Assembly (NCBI RefSeq): GCF_014836545.1 | Contig: NZ_JACSQS010000005.1 | Span: forward strand, 191,038 to 228,397 | Origin: Stenotrophomonas lacuserhaii | Lineage (GTDB): Bacteria > Pseudomonadota > Gammaproteobacteria > Xanthomonadales > Xanthomonadaceae | Direction: 5' to 3' | DNA: 37,360 nucleotides | In this document: positions 17,815 through 28,839 of the stretch, piece by piece | How the letters are laid out: the number at the start of each line of letters is the position of its first letter | Numbering within the stretch: position 1 is the first letter of the stretch | Position numbers and translations under genes: made by a program | Notes under the pieces: generated by a model | What the model was told of the DNA's origin: nothing | The model's database searches: none | The model's input: only the letters and a program-made list of their open reading frames with translations

Positions 17815-17985
17815 ACAAGGTGGGAGAAGCAGGACACCGCTGCCGAAGGCGCAAACGCCCGTAATCGCTCAGGCCCGTGACCACCCGCATCAAAACTCTG
17901 GAGAGACCGGTTCGATCCGGCGCCGAAGGGGCACGAAGCCGCGCACATGCGTGCTTCCAAACTCTCAGGCAAAAGGACAGAGGGG
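17815..17985 (+). promoter_or_regulatory. Tandem glycine riboswitch upstream of gcvP
   Basis: Two consecutive glycine aptamers precede gcvP. Aptamer 1 (about 17819-17885) has P1 strands GGTGG/CCACC and the conserved GCCGAAGG-C-GCAA and CGCTCAGGC blocks. Aptamer 2 (about 17896-17982) has CTCTG/CAGAG as P1, then GGAGAGACC, GCGCCGAAGGGGCA and AACTCTCAGGCAAAAGGAC, which is nearly the textbook consensus. The linker is about ten bases. Glycine binding normally switches on the glycine cleavage genes, which fits the next gene. The class is unmistakable; the exact edges are approximate. Confidence 0.95.
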
Positions 17986-17992
17986 CGCCCCC

Positions 17993-18016
17993 GCAGGCTG
18001 CTGATCGGCAGCCTGC
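17993..18016 (+). promoter_or_regulatory. Hairpin in the riboswitch expression platform
   Basis: GCAGGCTGC (17993-18001) pairs perfectly with GCAGCCTGC (18008-18016). It begins about ten bases after aptamer 2 and ends 35 bases before the gcvP ATG. There is no T-run, so it is not a standard terminator. It may act with the leader at the level of translation or Rho-dependent termination; this is inference. Confidence 0.5.
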
Positions 18017-18051
18017 CCACGTGCGTGCCCTTTCCCGACGGATCCTTCGCC

Positions 18052-20919
<2,868 letters not shown>

Positions 20920-20950
20920 TCGGCCCCACGGGGTATCCACGGTCAACCAC

Positions 20951-20972
20951 AAGGCCCGCGCAAGCGGGCCTT
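20951..20972 (+). terminator. Hairpin terminator after gcvP
   Basis: AAGGCCCGC and GCGGGCCTT form a 9-bp stem with a 4-base GCAA loop, 31 bp after the gcvP stop. Only a short T stretch (TTGTG) follows, so it is a plausible but not strong intrinsic terminator. The remaining 20973-21198 stretch shows only minor hairpins and no supportable gene. Confidence 0.6.
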
Positions 20973-21198
20973 GTGCGTCATGGGCAGTCGTTCGCCATCG
21001 CCGGCATGAAGAACGACGACAAACAAGCACGCAGGCCCCTGACGGGGGCGCACCTGCTTCCCTGATGGGTCTGGTGCAGCGGTAGCGGGACGATGCTGGC
21101 ACGTTCCGGCGCTACAGCCCCGGAACGGCCCCGCATCAATCGGGGCACGTCCGCTTCCTGCAGCGCAGGGAGCCTCTCGTCACTAGTGGAGACATTCC

Positions 21199-21429
21199 AT
21201 GAAACGCATCAGAACACTGCCCGCCATCGCCCTGCTCACCGGGTTCCTTGCCGCGCCGGCAGCCTTTGCGCAGAACAACGCCGAGCAGCGCGGCATCATC
21301 GACTGCGGCGTTCAATACGCCACCTGCATAATCACCAAGAACATCTTCACGTGTTCGGCGGAACTCGCTCTGTGCCTGCTGGGCAGTGGCGGTGGCAACG
21401 GCTCAGCCGCCATGGAACGCCGTGACTGA
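21199..21429 (+). CDS. Tiny secreted peptide with four spaced cysteines, function unknown
   Basis: This 76-residue protein has a good Sec signal (MKRIRTLPAIALLTGFLAAPAAFA, cleavage likely after residue 24), leaving a mature peptide of about 52 residues. It has cysteines at 36, 43, 52 and 59, a symmetrical C-x6-C-x8-C-x6-C pattern that could form a two-helix hairpin held by two disulfides. A flexible GSGGGNGS tail follows. ATG 21199 has GGAGA 8 bases upstream, which supports real translation. I do not recognise the family. It stands alone after gcvP, with a palindrome shortly after its stop, and no immunity-like or processing gene beside it. Confidence 0.7.
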   Translation: MKRIRTLPAIALLTGFLAAPAAFAQNNAEQRGIIDCGVQYATCIITKNIFTCSAELALCLLGSGGGNGSAAMERRD

Positions 21430-21437
21430 CAGCGTCC

Positions 21438-21465
21438 CGGGCGTAGCGGTACGGATCGCTACGCC
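21438..21465. terminator. Hairpin between convergent small peptide and permease genes
   Basis: GGCGTAGCG and CGCTACGCC form a 9-bp stem around an eight-base loop, ten bases after the peptide stop and before the stop of the convergent permease gene. A short TT follows. It probably ends one or both transcripts. Confidence 0.5.
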
Positions 21466-21476
21466 TTCATGGCCGC

Positions 21477-22859
21477 TCAGCCTGCGCTGCCGCGCAGACG
21501 CCGGGCGGTGGCGCTGCAGCCGGCGATGAACAGGGTCAGCACCACCATCGACAGGAACTGCAGGCGGGTCTGGTCGCCATACAGCAGCAGCGCGAAGATC
21601 AGCGCCAGGATGCCCAGCGCCAAGGCCGTCAACCAGGGGAAAGCAGCCATCCGGAACGGCAGCGACACACCGGCGCGGTCCGCCCGCCGACGCAGCACGA
21701 GCTGCGACAGCAGCGACAACGTCCACACCAGCAGGCAGGTGGAACCGACGATGTTCAGCAGCACCGGCAGCACCTTGTCCGGGAACAGCAGTTCCATCAC
21801 CGTGGCGGCGAAGCCGAACAGGACGCTGGCCAGCACCGCCAGCACCGGCACCTGGCGACGGTCGGCCCAGCCCAGCACGGCGGGTGCCTCACGGCGCTGT
21901 GCCAGCGAGAAGATCATCCGTGACGCACCGTAAAGATTGGCATTGAGCGCCGACAGCAGCGCGATCACCGCGACCAGGGTGATGGCCGTACCGGCGCCGG
22001 GGATATTGGCCGCTTCCAGCACAGCGGCGAATGGCGACTTCAGCGCTTCGCTGGTCCACGGCACCACGGCGATGATGACGCTAAGCGAACCGATATAGAA
22101 CACCAGGATGCGCCACGCCACGGTGCGGATCGCGCGCGCGATGCTGCGCTCGGGATCCTCGGTTTCGGCTGCGGCGACCGCCACGATCTCGGTGCCGCCA
22201 AAGGCGAAGATCACCACCAGCAACGCCGCGCCCACGCCGGCCAGCCCGGTCGGGGCAAAGCCGCCGTTGCCGGTGAAATTGGACAGGCCCGGCGAGGTCG
22301 CATCCGGCAACCAGCCCAGCAGAAGCGCCGCACCGATGGCGATGAAGCCAAGGATCGCGGCCACCTTGAGGATCGCGAACCAGAACTCGAACTCACCGAA
22401 ATTCTTCACCCCCAGCAGGTTGATGGCGGTGAAGAAGAGCATGAAGGCCAGTGCCGCCATCGGCACCGACAGCCCGGTCCATACCGTAGCCAGCAGGCCG
22501 GCCGCGCCCACCGCCTCGGCGGCGATCACGATCACCAGCTGCACCCACCACAGCCACCCGACGGTGGCACCGGCGGTCGGTCCCAGGGCGTCGGCGGCAT
22601 ACACCGAAAAGGCGCCGCTGGTGGGCTTGTTGGCCGCCATTTCGCCCAGCGCGTTCATCACGATGATCACCAGCGCACCGGCCACCAGGTAGGACAGCAG
22701 CACGGCCGGGCCGGCCAGCTGCACGCCCACCCCGGAGCCGAGGAACAAGCCGGCGCCGATGGCACTGCCCAGCCCCATCATGATCAGCTGGCGGGGCTTG
22801 AGCGCATGCCCAAGGCGGGTGGTCGAAGCAGGAGCGGCAGGCGTCGGGTTGGCGGGCAT
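21477..22859 (-). CDS. Amino-acid permease of the APC superfamily (AAT family)
   Basis: This 460-residue inner-membrane protein has about twelve helices. The broken first helix is clear (MMGLGSAIGAGLFLGSG), as is the AAT-type loop EMAANKPTSGAFSVYA and the helix 6 region FAFGGTEIVAVAAAETEDPERSI. ALNANLYGASRMIFSLAQR lies further on. Members (GabP, ProY, AroP, CycA) are proton-coupled importers of amino acids or GABA; the substrate cannot be told from sequence. The start at 22859 (MPANPTPAAP) lacks a strong ribosome site. The gene lies 82 bp downstream of the PAS-AraC regulator gene in the same direction, so the regulator may control or be co-transcribed with it. Confidence 0.9.
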   Translation of the reverse strand: MPANPTPAAPASTTRLGHALKPRQLIMMGLGSAIGAGLFLGSGVGVQLAGPAVLLSYLVAGALVIIVMNALGEMAANKPTSGAFSVYAADALGPTAGATVGWLWWVQLVIVIAAEAVGAAGLLATVWTGLSVPMAALAFMLFFTAINLLGVKNFGEFEFWFAILKVAAILGFIAIGAALLLGWLPDATSPGLSNFTGNGGFAPTGLAGVGAALLVVIFAFGGTEIVAVAAAETEDPERSIARAIRTVAWRILVFYIGSLSVIIAVVPWTSEALKSPFAAVLEAANIPGAGTAITLVAVIALLSALNANLYGASRMIFSLAQRREAPAVLGWADRRQVPVLAVLASVLFGFAATVMELLFPDKVLPVLLNIVGSTCLLVWTLSLLSQLVLRRRADRAGVSLPFRMAAFPWLTALALGILALIFALLLYGDQTRLQFLSMVVLTLFIAGCSATARRLRGSAG

Positions 22860-22941
22860 CGAAGGACACTGTGTGCGGCAACAAGGCCGTCACATTACCT
22901 TGTCCAGCGCGCCGGTGGGATAGTCCGGATGGCCTGCCGGC

Positions 22942-23652
22942 TCAGCCGCCGGCCAGTTCGGTGATGCGGGCCCGGTAGGCGCGGGGAGAAACCCCCGCCT
23001 CTGCCTTGAACTTGCGGGTGAACGCGCTCTGGTCGCTGAAACCGCACGCCTGGCCGATGCTGGCGATGCTGTCGTTGCCATGCAGCAGATGCATGGCCAT
23101 CTGGATCCGCAACCGGGTAAGCACCTGCTGCGGGGTCATCTGGAATACCTTGCGGAAGCTGCGCTCCAGCTTGGACAGCGAGAACCCGGTGATGTCCAGC
23201 AGGGTCTGCATGCGCACATTCTCGGCGTAATGCGCATTGAGGTGCGCCAGCGCCAGTCGCAGGTGTTCGTACTGCGCGCCCAGGCTGTGCTTCTGGCCGA
23301 GGTCGCGGGAAATGCCGATCAGCCCCTTGATCTCCCCTTCCACCACGAGCGGACGCTTGCAGGTCAGGCACCAGCCCGGCTCGCGATTGGCGAACAGGTG
23401 CAGTTCCATCAGGTTTTCGATCACCGCCCCGCCGATCACCCGGGCATCCTGGTCGGCGTAGTCCGCGCTCAGTCCGGTCGGATAGATCTCCGCCGCGGTG
23501 CGCCCGATCACCTCCTTGCGCGATTTCAACCCGAGCCGGCGCAGCATGGTCTGGTTGATGTGGGTGTAACGCCCCTCGCAGTCCTTCATGAAGAACAGCA
23601 CGTCCGGGATGGCGTCGAACAGGGCTTCGATGTCGGCAGGTTCAACACGCAT
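22942..23652 (-). CDS. PAS-domain AraC-family transcription regulator
   Basis: This 236-residue cytoplasmic protein is an N-terminal PAS domain (about residues 5-115: IEALFDAIPDVLFFMKDCEGRYTHIN, then VIGRTAAEIYP and IKGLIGISRDL) fused to a C-terminal AraC DNA-binding domain (about 135-232). The second helix-turn-helix is clear in IASIGQACGFSDQSAFTRKFKAEAGVSPRAYR. The first contains LLDITGFSLSKLERSFRKVF. The PAS part would sense a ligand, possibly an amino acid or related compound. The start at 23652 is the first Met before the PAS domain. It is divergent from the catalase gene across 119 bp and upstream of the permease gene, so either could be its target; the permease is the more natural guess. 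Confidence 0.88.
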   Translation of the reverse strand: MRVEPADIEALFDAIPDVLFFMKDCEGRYTHINQTMLRRLGLKSRKEVIGRTAAEIYPTGLSADYADQDARVIGGAVIENLMELHLFANREPGWCLTCKRPLVVEGEIKGLIGISRDLGQKHSLGAQYEHLRLALAHLNAHYAENVRMQTLLDITGFSLSKLERSFRKVFQMTPQQVLTRLRIQMAMHLLHGNDSIASIGQACGFSDQSAFTRKFKAEAGVSPRAYRARITELAGG

Positions 23653-23771
23653 GGACACAGCATAGCCGACCGCCGTTTTCCCTGCGCACTCACCTGCCCG
23701 GGACCCGGGGTTAACACCTGTAGCCCCACAGTCGATGGGAGAACCCCGCCGAACCCCCAGGAGATCCCTCG

Positions 23772-25886
23772 ATGGCCGCCAGCAAGCCCTCCGGCAAGCG
23801 CGCACCCGCCCAGCCCACATCCGCACCGTCGTCCAGCGAGGCGCTGGAGCAGCGCGGCCAGGGCGATGAACTGCACCAGTTGGCCGGTGGCTCCCACCCG
23901 GTCCTCACCAGCAACCAGGGCATTCCGGTTTCCGACAACCAGAACTCACTGCGTGCAGGGCCGCGTGGCCCCAGCCTGCTGGAAGACTTCCTGCTGCGCG
24001 AGAAGATCACCCACTTCGACCACGAACGGATCCCGGAACGTATCGTGCATGCGCGCGGCAGCGCCGCCCATGGCTACTTCGAGCTGACCCGTTCGCTGGG
24101 CAAGTTCACCCGCGCGAAGGTGCTGACCGAAGTCGGCGTCAAGACGCCGGTGTTCACGCGTTTTTCCACCGTAGCCGGCGGCGCGGGCTCGGTGGACACC
24201 CCGCGCGATGTGCGCGGATTCGCGGTGAAGCTGTATACCCCTGAAGGGAACTGGGACCTGGTCGGAAACAACATCCCGGTGTTCTTCATCCAGGATGCGC
24301 TGAAGTTCCCCGACCTGATCCACGCAGTGAAGATGGAGCCGGACCGTGCCTTCCCGCAGGCCGCCAGCGCCCATGACACGTTCTGGGACTTCGTGTCCCT
24401 GATGCCTGAATCCATGCACATGATCATGTGGGCGATGAGCGATCGCACCATTCCGCGGTCGCTGCGGATGATCGAAGGCTTCGGCATCCACAGCTTCCGC
24501 CTGCTCGACGACGCCGGTAACTCCACGTTCGTCAAATTCCACTGGCGGCCCAAGCTGGGCCTGCAGTCGACCGTCTGGGACGAAGCCCTGAAACTGCAGG
24601 GTGCCGACAATGATTTCCAGCGCCGCGACCTCTTCGAAGCGATCCAGCGTGGCGACTTCCCCGAGTGGGAACTGGCCGTGCAGCTGTTCACCGAAGATGA
24701 GGCCGAGCAGTTCCCGTTCGACCACCTGGACCCGACCAAGATCGTCCCCGAATCGCTGGTGCCGCTGCAGGTGATCGGCAGGATGGTGCTGGATCGCTGG
24801 CCGGACAATTTCTTCGCCGAAACCGAACAGGTGGCGTACTGCCCGGCCAACGTGCCGCCCGGCATTGATTTCAGCAACGATCCGCTGCTGCAGGGGCGGT
24901 TGTTCTCCTATCTGGACACCCAGCTGATCCGCCTGGGCGGGCCGAATTTCCACCAGATTCCGGTCAATGCACCGAAGTGCCCGTTCGCCAACCACCAGCG
25001 CGATGGCCACATGCAGATGCAGGTGCCCAAGGGCCGGGTGGCCTATGACCCCAGTTCGCTGGAAGCGGACACGCCGCGAGAAACGCCGGCCGGTTTCCGC
25101 AGCCATGCCACCGCCGATGACGGGCGCAAGGGCCGCACCCGCGCCGAAAGTTTTTCCGACCACTTCAGCCAGGCGCGGATGTTCTTCCGCAGCCTGGAGA
25201 AGCCGGAGCAGGCGCACCTGGCGTCCGCGCTGGTGTTCGAACTGTCAAAGGTGGAAACCGCGGCGGTGCGCGAGCGCACTGTCAGCCAGCTGCGCAATGT
25301 CGATGACAGCCTGGCCCAGCGCGTGGCCGATGGCCTGGGCATGGACACGCTGCCGGCCCCTGCCCCGGCCGCGGTCCCCGCGCAGGACCTGCCCAACGCC
25401 CCGGAGGTGCGCACCATCGGGCGAGGCAAGGACACCCTGCAGGGCCGGTGCATCGGCATCCTGTTCGATGAAGGATCCGACGCCGGCACCATCGCCGCAC
25501 TGCGCAACGCGGCGCAGAAGGCGGGCGCCGAGGTGAAGCTGGTGGCGCCCAAGCTGGGCGGCGGCGTGCTGAGCGACGGCAAGCGCCAGGCCGCCGATGG
25601 CCAGCTTGCCGGTACGCCGTCGGTGGTATTCGATGCGGTCGCGGTGGTGCTGAGTGCCGAGGCCGGCAAGGCGCTGTCCAAGGAGTCCGCCGCCATTGAT
25701 TTCGTCAGCAACGCGTGGGCGCACCTGAAGGCCATCGGCCACGACGAGGGTGCCAAGGCGCTGCTCAAAGCCGCCGGCGTCGGCAGTGATCCGGGCATCG
25801 TGCAGGCGTCCGATGCCAAGGGTTTCATTGCGGCCGCCGCAACCCGCCAATGGGCGCGCGAACCGAAACTGCGCCTGCTGGCTTGA
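23772..25886 (+). CDS. katE: Large-subunit clade 2 catalase (KatE/HPII type)
   Basis: This 704-residue haem catalase breaks down hydrogen peroxide. Catalytic residues are H93 ([15 protein letters not shown]) and N166 (DLVGNN), and the haem-ligand tyrosine is Y380 ([10 protein letters not shown]). After the core there is a C-terminal flavodoxin/DJ-1-like domain (from about residue 557, [14 protein letters not shown]) found only in the large catalases. The place where E. coli HPII has His392, bonded to its haem tyrosine, is C357 here (AYCPAN). The start at 23772 has AGGAG at a good distance. The gene is followed after 21 bp by a small hydrophilic gene, probably in the same transcript. Such catalases are often stationary-phase or stress controlled. 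Confidence 0.96.
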   Translation: MAASKPSGKRAPAQPTSAPSSSEALEQRGQGDELHQLAGGSHPVLTSNQGIPVSDNQNSLRAGPRGPSLLEDFLLREKITHFDHERIPERIVHARGSAAHGYFELTRSLGKFTRAKVLTEVGVKTPVFTRFSTVAGGAGSVDTPRDVRGFAVKLYTPEGNWDLVGNNIPVFFIQDALKFPDLIHAVKMEPDRAFPQAASAHDTFWDFVSLMPESMHMIMWAMSDRTIPRSLRMIEGFGIHSFRLLDDAGNSTFVKFHWRPKLGLQSTVWDEALKLQGADNDFQRRDLFEAIQRGDFPEWELAVQLFTEDEAEQFPFDHLDPTKIVPESLVPLQVIGRMVLDRWPDNFFAETEQVAYCPANVPPGIDFSNDPLLQGRLFSYLDTQLIRLGGPNFHQIPVNAPKCPFANHQRDGHMQMQVPKGRVAYDPSSLEADTPRETPAGFRSHATADDGRKGRTRAESFSDHFSQARMFFRSLEKPEQAHLASALVFELSKVETAAVRERTVSQLRNVDDSLAQRVADGLGMDTLPAPAPAAVPAQDLPNAPEVRTIGRGKDTLQGRCIGILFDEGSDAGTIAALRNAAQKAGAEVKLVAPKLGGGVLSDGKRQAADGQLAGTPSVVFDAVAVVLSAEAGKALSKESAAIDFVSNAWAHLKAIGHDEGAKALLKAAGVGSDPGIVQASDAKGFIAAAATRQWAREPKLRLLA

Positions 25887-25907
25887 TCCCCTGAGAGGAG
25901 AAACCTC

Positions 25908-26096
25908 ATGACCCAAGGTGATAAATCCGCCTACACGGACAAGCAGAAGCGCAAGGCGGCGCACATCGAAGAGAGCGAGAAGGACAAGGGTCGCTCGGCC
26001 AGTGATGCCGAACGGATCGCGTGGGCCACGGTCAACAAGCAGGATGGCGGTGGCAACAAAAGCGGCAGTGGCCGCAAGGATGCCAAGGACAGCTGA
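25908..26096 (+). CDS. Small hydrophilic protein co-encoded with the catalase
   Basis: This 62-residue, highly charged, Lys/Gly/Ser-rich protein has no membrane segment or signal peptide. It has a pattern (KSAYTDKQKRKAAHIEES, then AERIAWATVNKQDGGG and KSGSGRKD) that I recall from many short conserved proteins in Proteobacteria, sometimes labelled plasmid stabilisation but without solid function. It starts 21 bp after the catalase stop, behind a GAGAGGAG ribosome site, so it should be made together with the catalase. Composition suggests a stress-related or nucleic-acid-associated protein, but that is a guess. Confidence 0.8.
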   Translation: MTQGDKSAYTDKQKRKAAHIEESEKDKGRSASDAERIAWATVNKQDGGGNKSGSGRKDAKDS

Positions 26097-26115
26097 CACC
26101 GCTGGGGGTGGAGCG

Positions 26116-26883
26116 TCAGCGGGCGGTTCGGGCCGGTGGCGTCGGTACCGCGCCGCGGCGTATGCCGGCTGCCTGCACACGGCGTACGGCGGCGATCGGA
26201 ACCGCCTCCGCCCGTCGCTGCGCCGGCCACCACAGGAACACGAACGCGCTGCTGGTGCCCAGCAGCCGCGCCTGCCCCGGTAATGCGGTGACATCGCCGA
26301 TCAAGTGTACGGTCACCGCATCACCTGCGCGACGATCGCGGATGTCGTTGCCGCGCTGGGATACGTAACCGGCTGCCGCCACCGCCATGAACAGCGTCAC
26401 GGCCACGGTCATCGCGGTCAGCGGACGCATCCGGGTCGCTTCCCAACTGGTGAACACCGAACGCCCCAGCAGCAGTCGCCACAACCGGTTGCGATCCTTC
26501 AAGCGAGCGGCCGTTTCCGGATTGCGCAGGCGCAGCGTCTCCGGCCAGGTCACCAGCAATACCAGCAGCACGCCCAGCAGCAACAGGGCGATGTATACCG
26601 GGTCGCGCACGCCGGCGACCAGGAAGTCACTGGCCTGCAGGTAATCCAGGATCGATATCCCGAATCCGCGATAGAACCAATAACTGCACCACAGGCCCAG
26701 TGCCGATACCAGCAGGTAAGCGGTGGTGAACAGCAGCGCCGGCTCGCGCTGCATGCGGCGCGAAGCCTGCAGCACAATCGAATCTTCGTTGCCCTCCGCG
26801 AGCGGTATCAGCGACCAGTCGAATACCCTCGGCGGCGGCGGCGCCGGTGCGCCTGCAGGCGCTGGATTGTCACTGCTGTCCAT
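26116..26883 (-). CDS. Membrane protein of unknown function
   Basis: This 255-residue protein has a Pro/Ala-rich N-terminus ([11 protein letters not shown]) and three hydrophobic segments at about 51-71, 96-113 and 155-173. The C-terminal soluble part of about 80 residues ([31 protein letters not shown]) looks beta-rich. I recognise no named domain. The start at 26883 ([11 protein letters not shown]) has a GGGGA ribosome site; the longer reading to 26910 adds nine residues. It is convergent with the small catalase-linked gene, with stops about 20 bp apart, and divergent from the L,D-transpeptidase gene. Confidence 0.75.
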   Translation of the reverse strand: MDSSDNPAPAGAPAPPPPRVFDWSLIPLAEGNEDSIVLQASRRMQREPALLFTTAYLLVSALGLWCSYWFYRGFGISILDYLQASDFLVAGVRDPVYIALLLLGVLLVLLVTWPETLRLRNPETAARLKDRNRLWRLLLGRSVFTSWEATRMRPLTAMTVAVTLFMAVAAAGYVSQRGNDIRDRRAGDAVTVHLIGDVTALPGQARLLGTSSAFVFLWWPAQRRAEAVPIAAVRRVQAAGIRRGAVPTPPARTAR

Positions 26884-27050
26884 GGCATCCCCTTGTCTGC
26901 TGCGTAGCATCGGCCAAGTTGCAGCGCAGCGGTAGTGTCTCGCTTGCCCCGCACCCGTCGACGCCGAGCGCTCAGCCGCCCGTCAGCCTTTTCACGGTGG
27001 CTGCGCACGTCTCATGGGCATGGTGGAGGCATTCGAACAAGGAATTCCCG

Positions 27051-28025
27051 ATGTTGCCCAAGCGCCTGCCCCTTTCTTCCCTGCTGATCGCCTGCCTCGG
27101 CCTGGCGGCCGCGCCACTGGCGATGGCCCAGGCACCGGCACCGGCCGCCCCCGCCCAGACTGCTGCCGCGCAGCCGGTGAACATCGAGCCACGCTCGCCA
27201 CTGCATGCGCAGGTATTGCTGGACCGGGCGAACTTCTCGCCCGGCCAGATCGACGGCGAGGTGGGCTCGAACCAGCGCCGTGCCGTTACCGGGTTCCAGG
27301 CTGCTCGCGGACTCAAGGTGACCGGCGAGCTGGACGAGGAAACCTGGCAGGCGCTGCAGGCCGACAGCACCAACATGCTGGTGCGCTACACGCTCACCGC
27401 CGAAGATGTGGCCGGTCCATTCCAGCCCACGCCGAAGGGGCCTGCCGCGCAGGCGCAGCTCAAAGCGCTGGGCTTCGGCTCGGTGGCCGAAGCGCTCGGC
27501 GAGCGCTTCCACGCCTCCCCGGACCTGCTCAAGGCGCTTAACCTGGGCGTGGATCTGGGCAAGGCCGGCACGTCGATCCAGGTGCCGAACATCGGCAGCG
27601 GCGCCTTGCCGAAGGCGGCCAAGGTGTTGATCGACAAATCCGATTCCACCCTGCAGCTACTGGACGACCAGGGCAAGGTCCTGGCGCAGGTACCCGTCTC
27701 CTCCGGCAGCCAGCACGATCCGTTGCCGATCGGCGAGTGGAAGATCCTCGGCGTTGCGCGTGATCCCACCTTCCACTACAACCCCAAGCTGTTCTGGGAC
27801 GCGAAGAAGGGTGACAGCAAGCAGACCCTTCCGCCGGGCCCGAACAATCCTGTAGGCGTGGTGTGGATCGACATTTCCAAGCCCCACTACGGCCTGCACG
27901 GCACGCCCGAGCCGGGCCATGTCGGCAAGACCGAATCGCATGGCTGCGTGCGCATGACCAACTGGGATGCGCTGCGCGTGGCCGATGCCGTGGGACCGTC
28001 GTTGACCGTGGTGATGCAGGAGTAA
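27051..28025 (+). CDS. L,D-transpeptidase (YkuD) with a peptidoglycan-binding domain
   Basis: This 324-residue periplasmic enzyme has a Sec signal peptide (about 1-26, cleavage after AMA). An Ala/Pro linker follows, then a peptidoglycan-binding domain (about 48-112: [28 protein letters not shown]). The catalytic YkuD domain begins near residue 195, with H283 (LHGTPEP), H297 and nucleophile C299 in ESHGCVRM. Such enzymes make 3-3 cross-links in peptidoglycan or attach lipoproteins to it. The ATG at 27051 has AAGGA upstream and begins directly with the signal peptide. The next gene starts four bases after its stop, so the two form an operon for wall remodelling. Confidence 0.94.
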   Translation: MLPKRLPLSSLLIACLGLAAAPLAMAQAPAPAAPAQTAAAQPVNIEPRSPLHAQVLLDRANFSPGQIDGEVGSNQRRAVTGFQAARGLKVTGELDEETWQALQADSTNMLVRYTLTAEDVAGPFQPTPKGPAAQAQLKALGFGSVAEALGERFHASPDLLKALNLGVDLGKAGTSIQVPNIGSGALPKAAKVLIDKSDSTLQLLDDQGKVLAQVPVSSGSQHDPLPIGEWKILGVARDPTFHYNPKLFWDAKKGDSKQTLPPGPNNPVGVVWIDISKPHYGLHGTPEPGHVGKTESHGCVRMTNWDALRVADAVGPSLTVVMQE

Positions 28026-28029
28026 GCCG

Positions 28030-28737
28030 ATGCGCGTGATGCCGTTGATCGCAGTGGGGTTGGTGGTGGGTATCGGCACCGGTTGGTGGCTGTTCGGCCA
28101 GCGCGGCGCGGCGGTGGACATCGCGCCGGTGGATCCGGCGTCGGTGATTGCGGTGCCGGGTGAACCGGCGCCGTCGCCTTCGGTGACGCCTGAAGCGGTG
28201 TCCGGACCGTCTCGTTCATCGCTGCAGGTGACCGCTGCGGCGCCGGCCCTGCCGGTTGCACCGGTGGTCGCCACGCCTGCCACCGCGCCCGCGCCCGCGT
28301 CCGCGTCCAGCGGACTGCTGCTGCCGGTGCAGGGCATCTCGCCTTCGCAGTTGCAGGACACCTTCACCGATGCGCGCAGCGAGGGCCGGGTGCACGATGC
28401 CATCGACATCATGGCGGCCGAAGGCACGCCGGTACTGGCGGTGGCGGACGGCCATGTCGAGAAACTGTTCGACAGCGACAAGGGCGGGCTGACGATGTAC
28501 CAGTTCGACCCAGATGGCGTGCACTGCTACTACTACGCTCACCTGCAGCGTTACGCCGACGGGTTGGCGGAGAAGAAGCAGATCAAGCGGGGCGAGGTGA
28601 TCGGCTACGTAGGCAGCACCGGCAACGCCAGTCCCCAGGCGCCGCACCTGCACTTTGAAGTCCATGTGCTGGGACCGGAGAAGCAGTGGTGGAAGGGAGA
28701 TTCGATCAACCCGTATCCGTTGCTGACGGGGCATTGA
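28030..28737 (+). CDS. M23 (LytM-type) peptidase, membrane-anchored
   Basis: This 235-residue protein has an N-terminal membrane anchor or signal (residues 4-22, PLIAVGLVVGIGTGWWLF). A Pro/Ala/Ser-rich linker (about 30-95) leads to an M23 domain. Zinc ligands H122 and D126 (VHDAIDI) and H208 (HLHFEV) are all there, with H206 and H171 as further active-site histidines. It is therefore likely to be an active glycyl- or D,D-endopeptidase on peptidoglycan, unlike degenerate LytM regulators. The start is four bases after the transpeptidase stop. The pairing of a cross-linking enzyme and a hydrolase suggests joint control of wall cross-links. Confidence 0.92.
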   Translation: MRVMPLIAVGLVVGIGTGWWLFGQRGAAVDIAPVDPASVIAVPGEPAPSPSVTPEAVSGPSRSSLQVTAAAPALPVAPVVATPATAPAPASASSGLLLPVQGISPSQLQDTFTDARSEGRVHDAIDIMAAEGTPVLAVADGHVEKLFDSDKGGLTMYQFDPDGVHCYYYAHLQRYADGLAEKKQIKRGEVIGYVGSTGNASPQAPHLHFEVHVLGPEKQWWKGDSINPYPLLTGH

Positions 28738-28759
28738 TTCCGAGGGCGCCGCTGCGCTC

Positions 28760-28782
28760 GCCGACCATGGGTCGGCGCTACC
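28760..28782 (-). repeat. SMAG/REP-type palindrome, first of an inverted pair
   Basis: GCCGAC and GTCGGC form the stem, and the unit ends GCTACC, i.e. a GTAG head read on the minus strand. It lies 16 bp from a second unit in opposite orientation, the doublet arrangement common for Stenotrophomonas SMAG repeats. Confidence 0.8.
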
Positions 28783-28798
28783 AGGTGGGCGGGTTTCT

Positions 28799-28821
28799 GG
28801 TAGCGCCGAGCCATGCTCGGC
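28799..28821 (+). repeat. SMAG/REP-type palindrome, second of an inverted pair
   Basis: It starts GGTAGC and forms a GCCGAGC/GCTCGGC stem with a CAT loop. Stem sequence and GTAG head match the units at 15833 and 29437. Together with the unit at 28760 it fills the gap between the convergent M23 peptidase and PPOX genes and may end both transcripts. Confidence 0.85.
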
Positions 28822-28839
28822 GGGAACCCTACCCTCGCG

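Noticed and set aside
17905..17925. GGTTCGATCC, which looks like a tRNA T-arm
   Set aside because: It lies inside the second glycine aptamer. No acceptor stem or anticodon arm can be drawn around it.
28760..28821. Paired palindromes considered as a CRISPR or IS end
   Set aside because: There are only two units with a 16-bp gap, in inverted orientation and with a GTAG head. This is a REP doublet, with no spacers or transposase.
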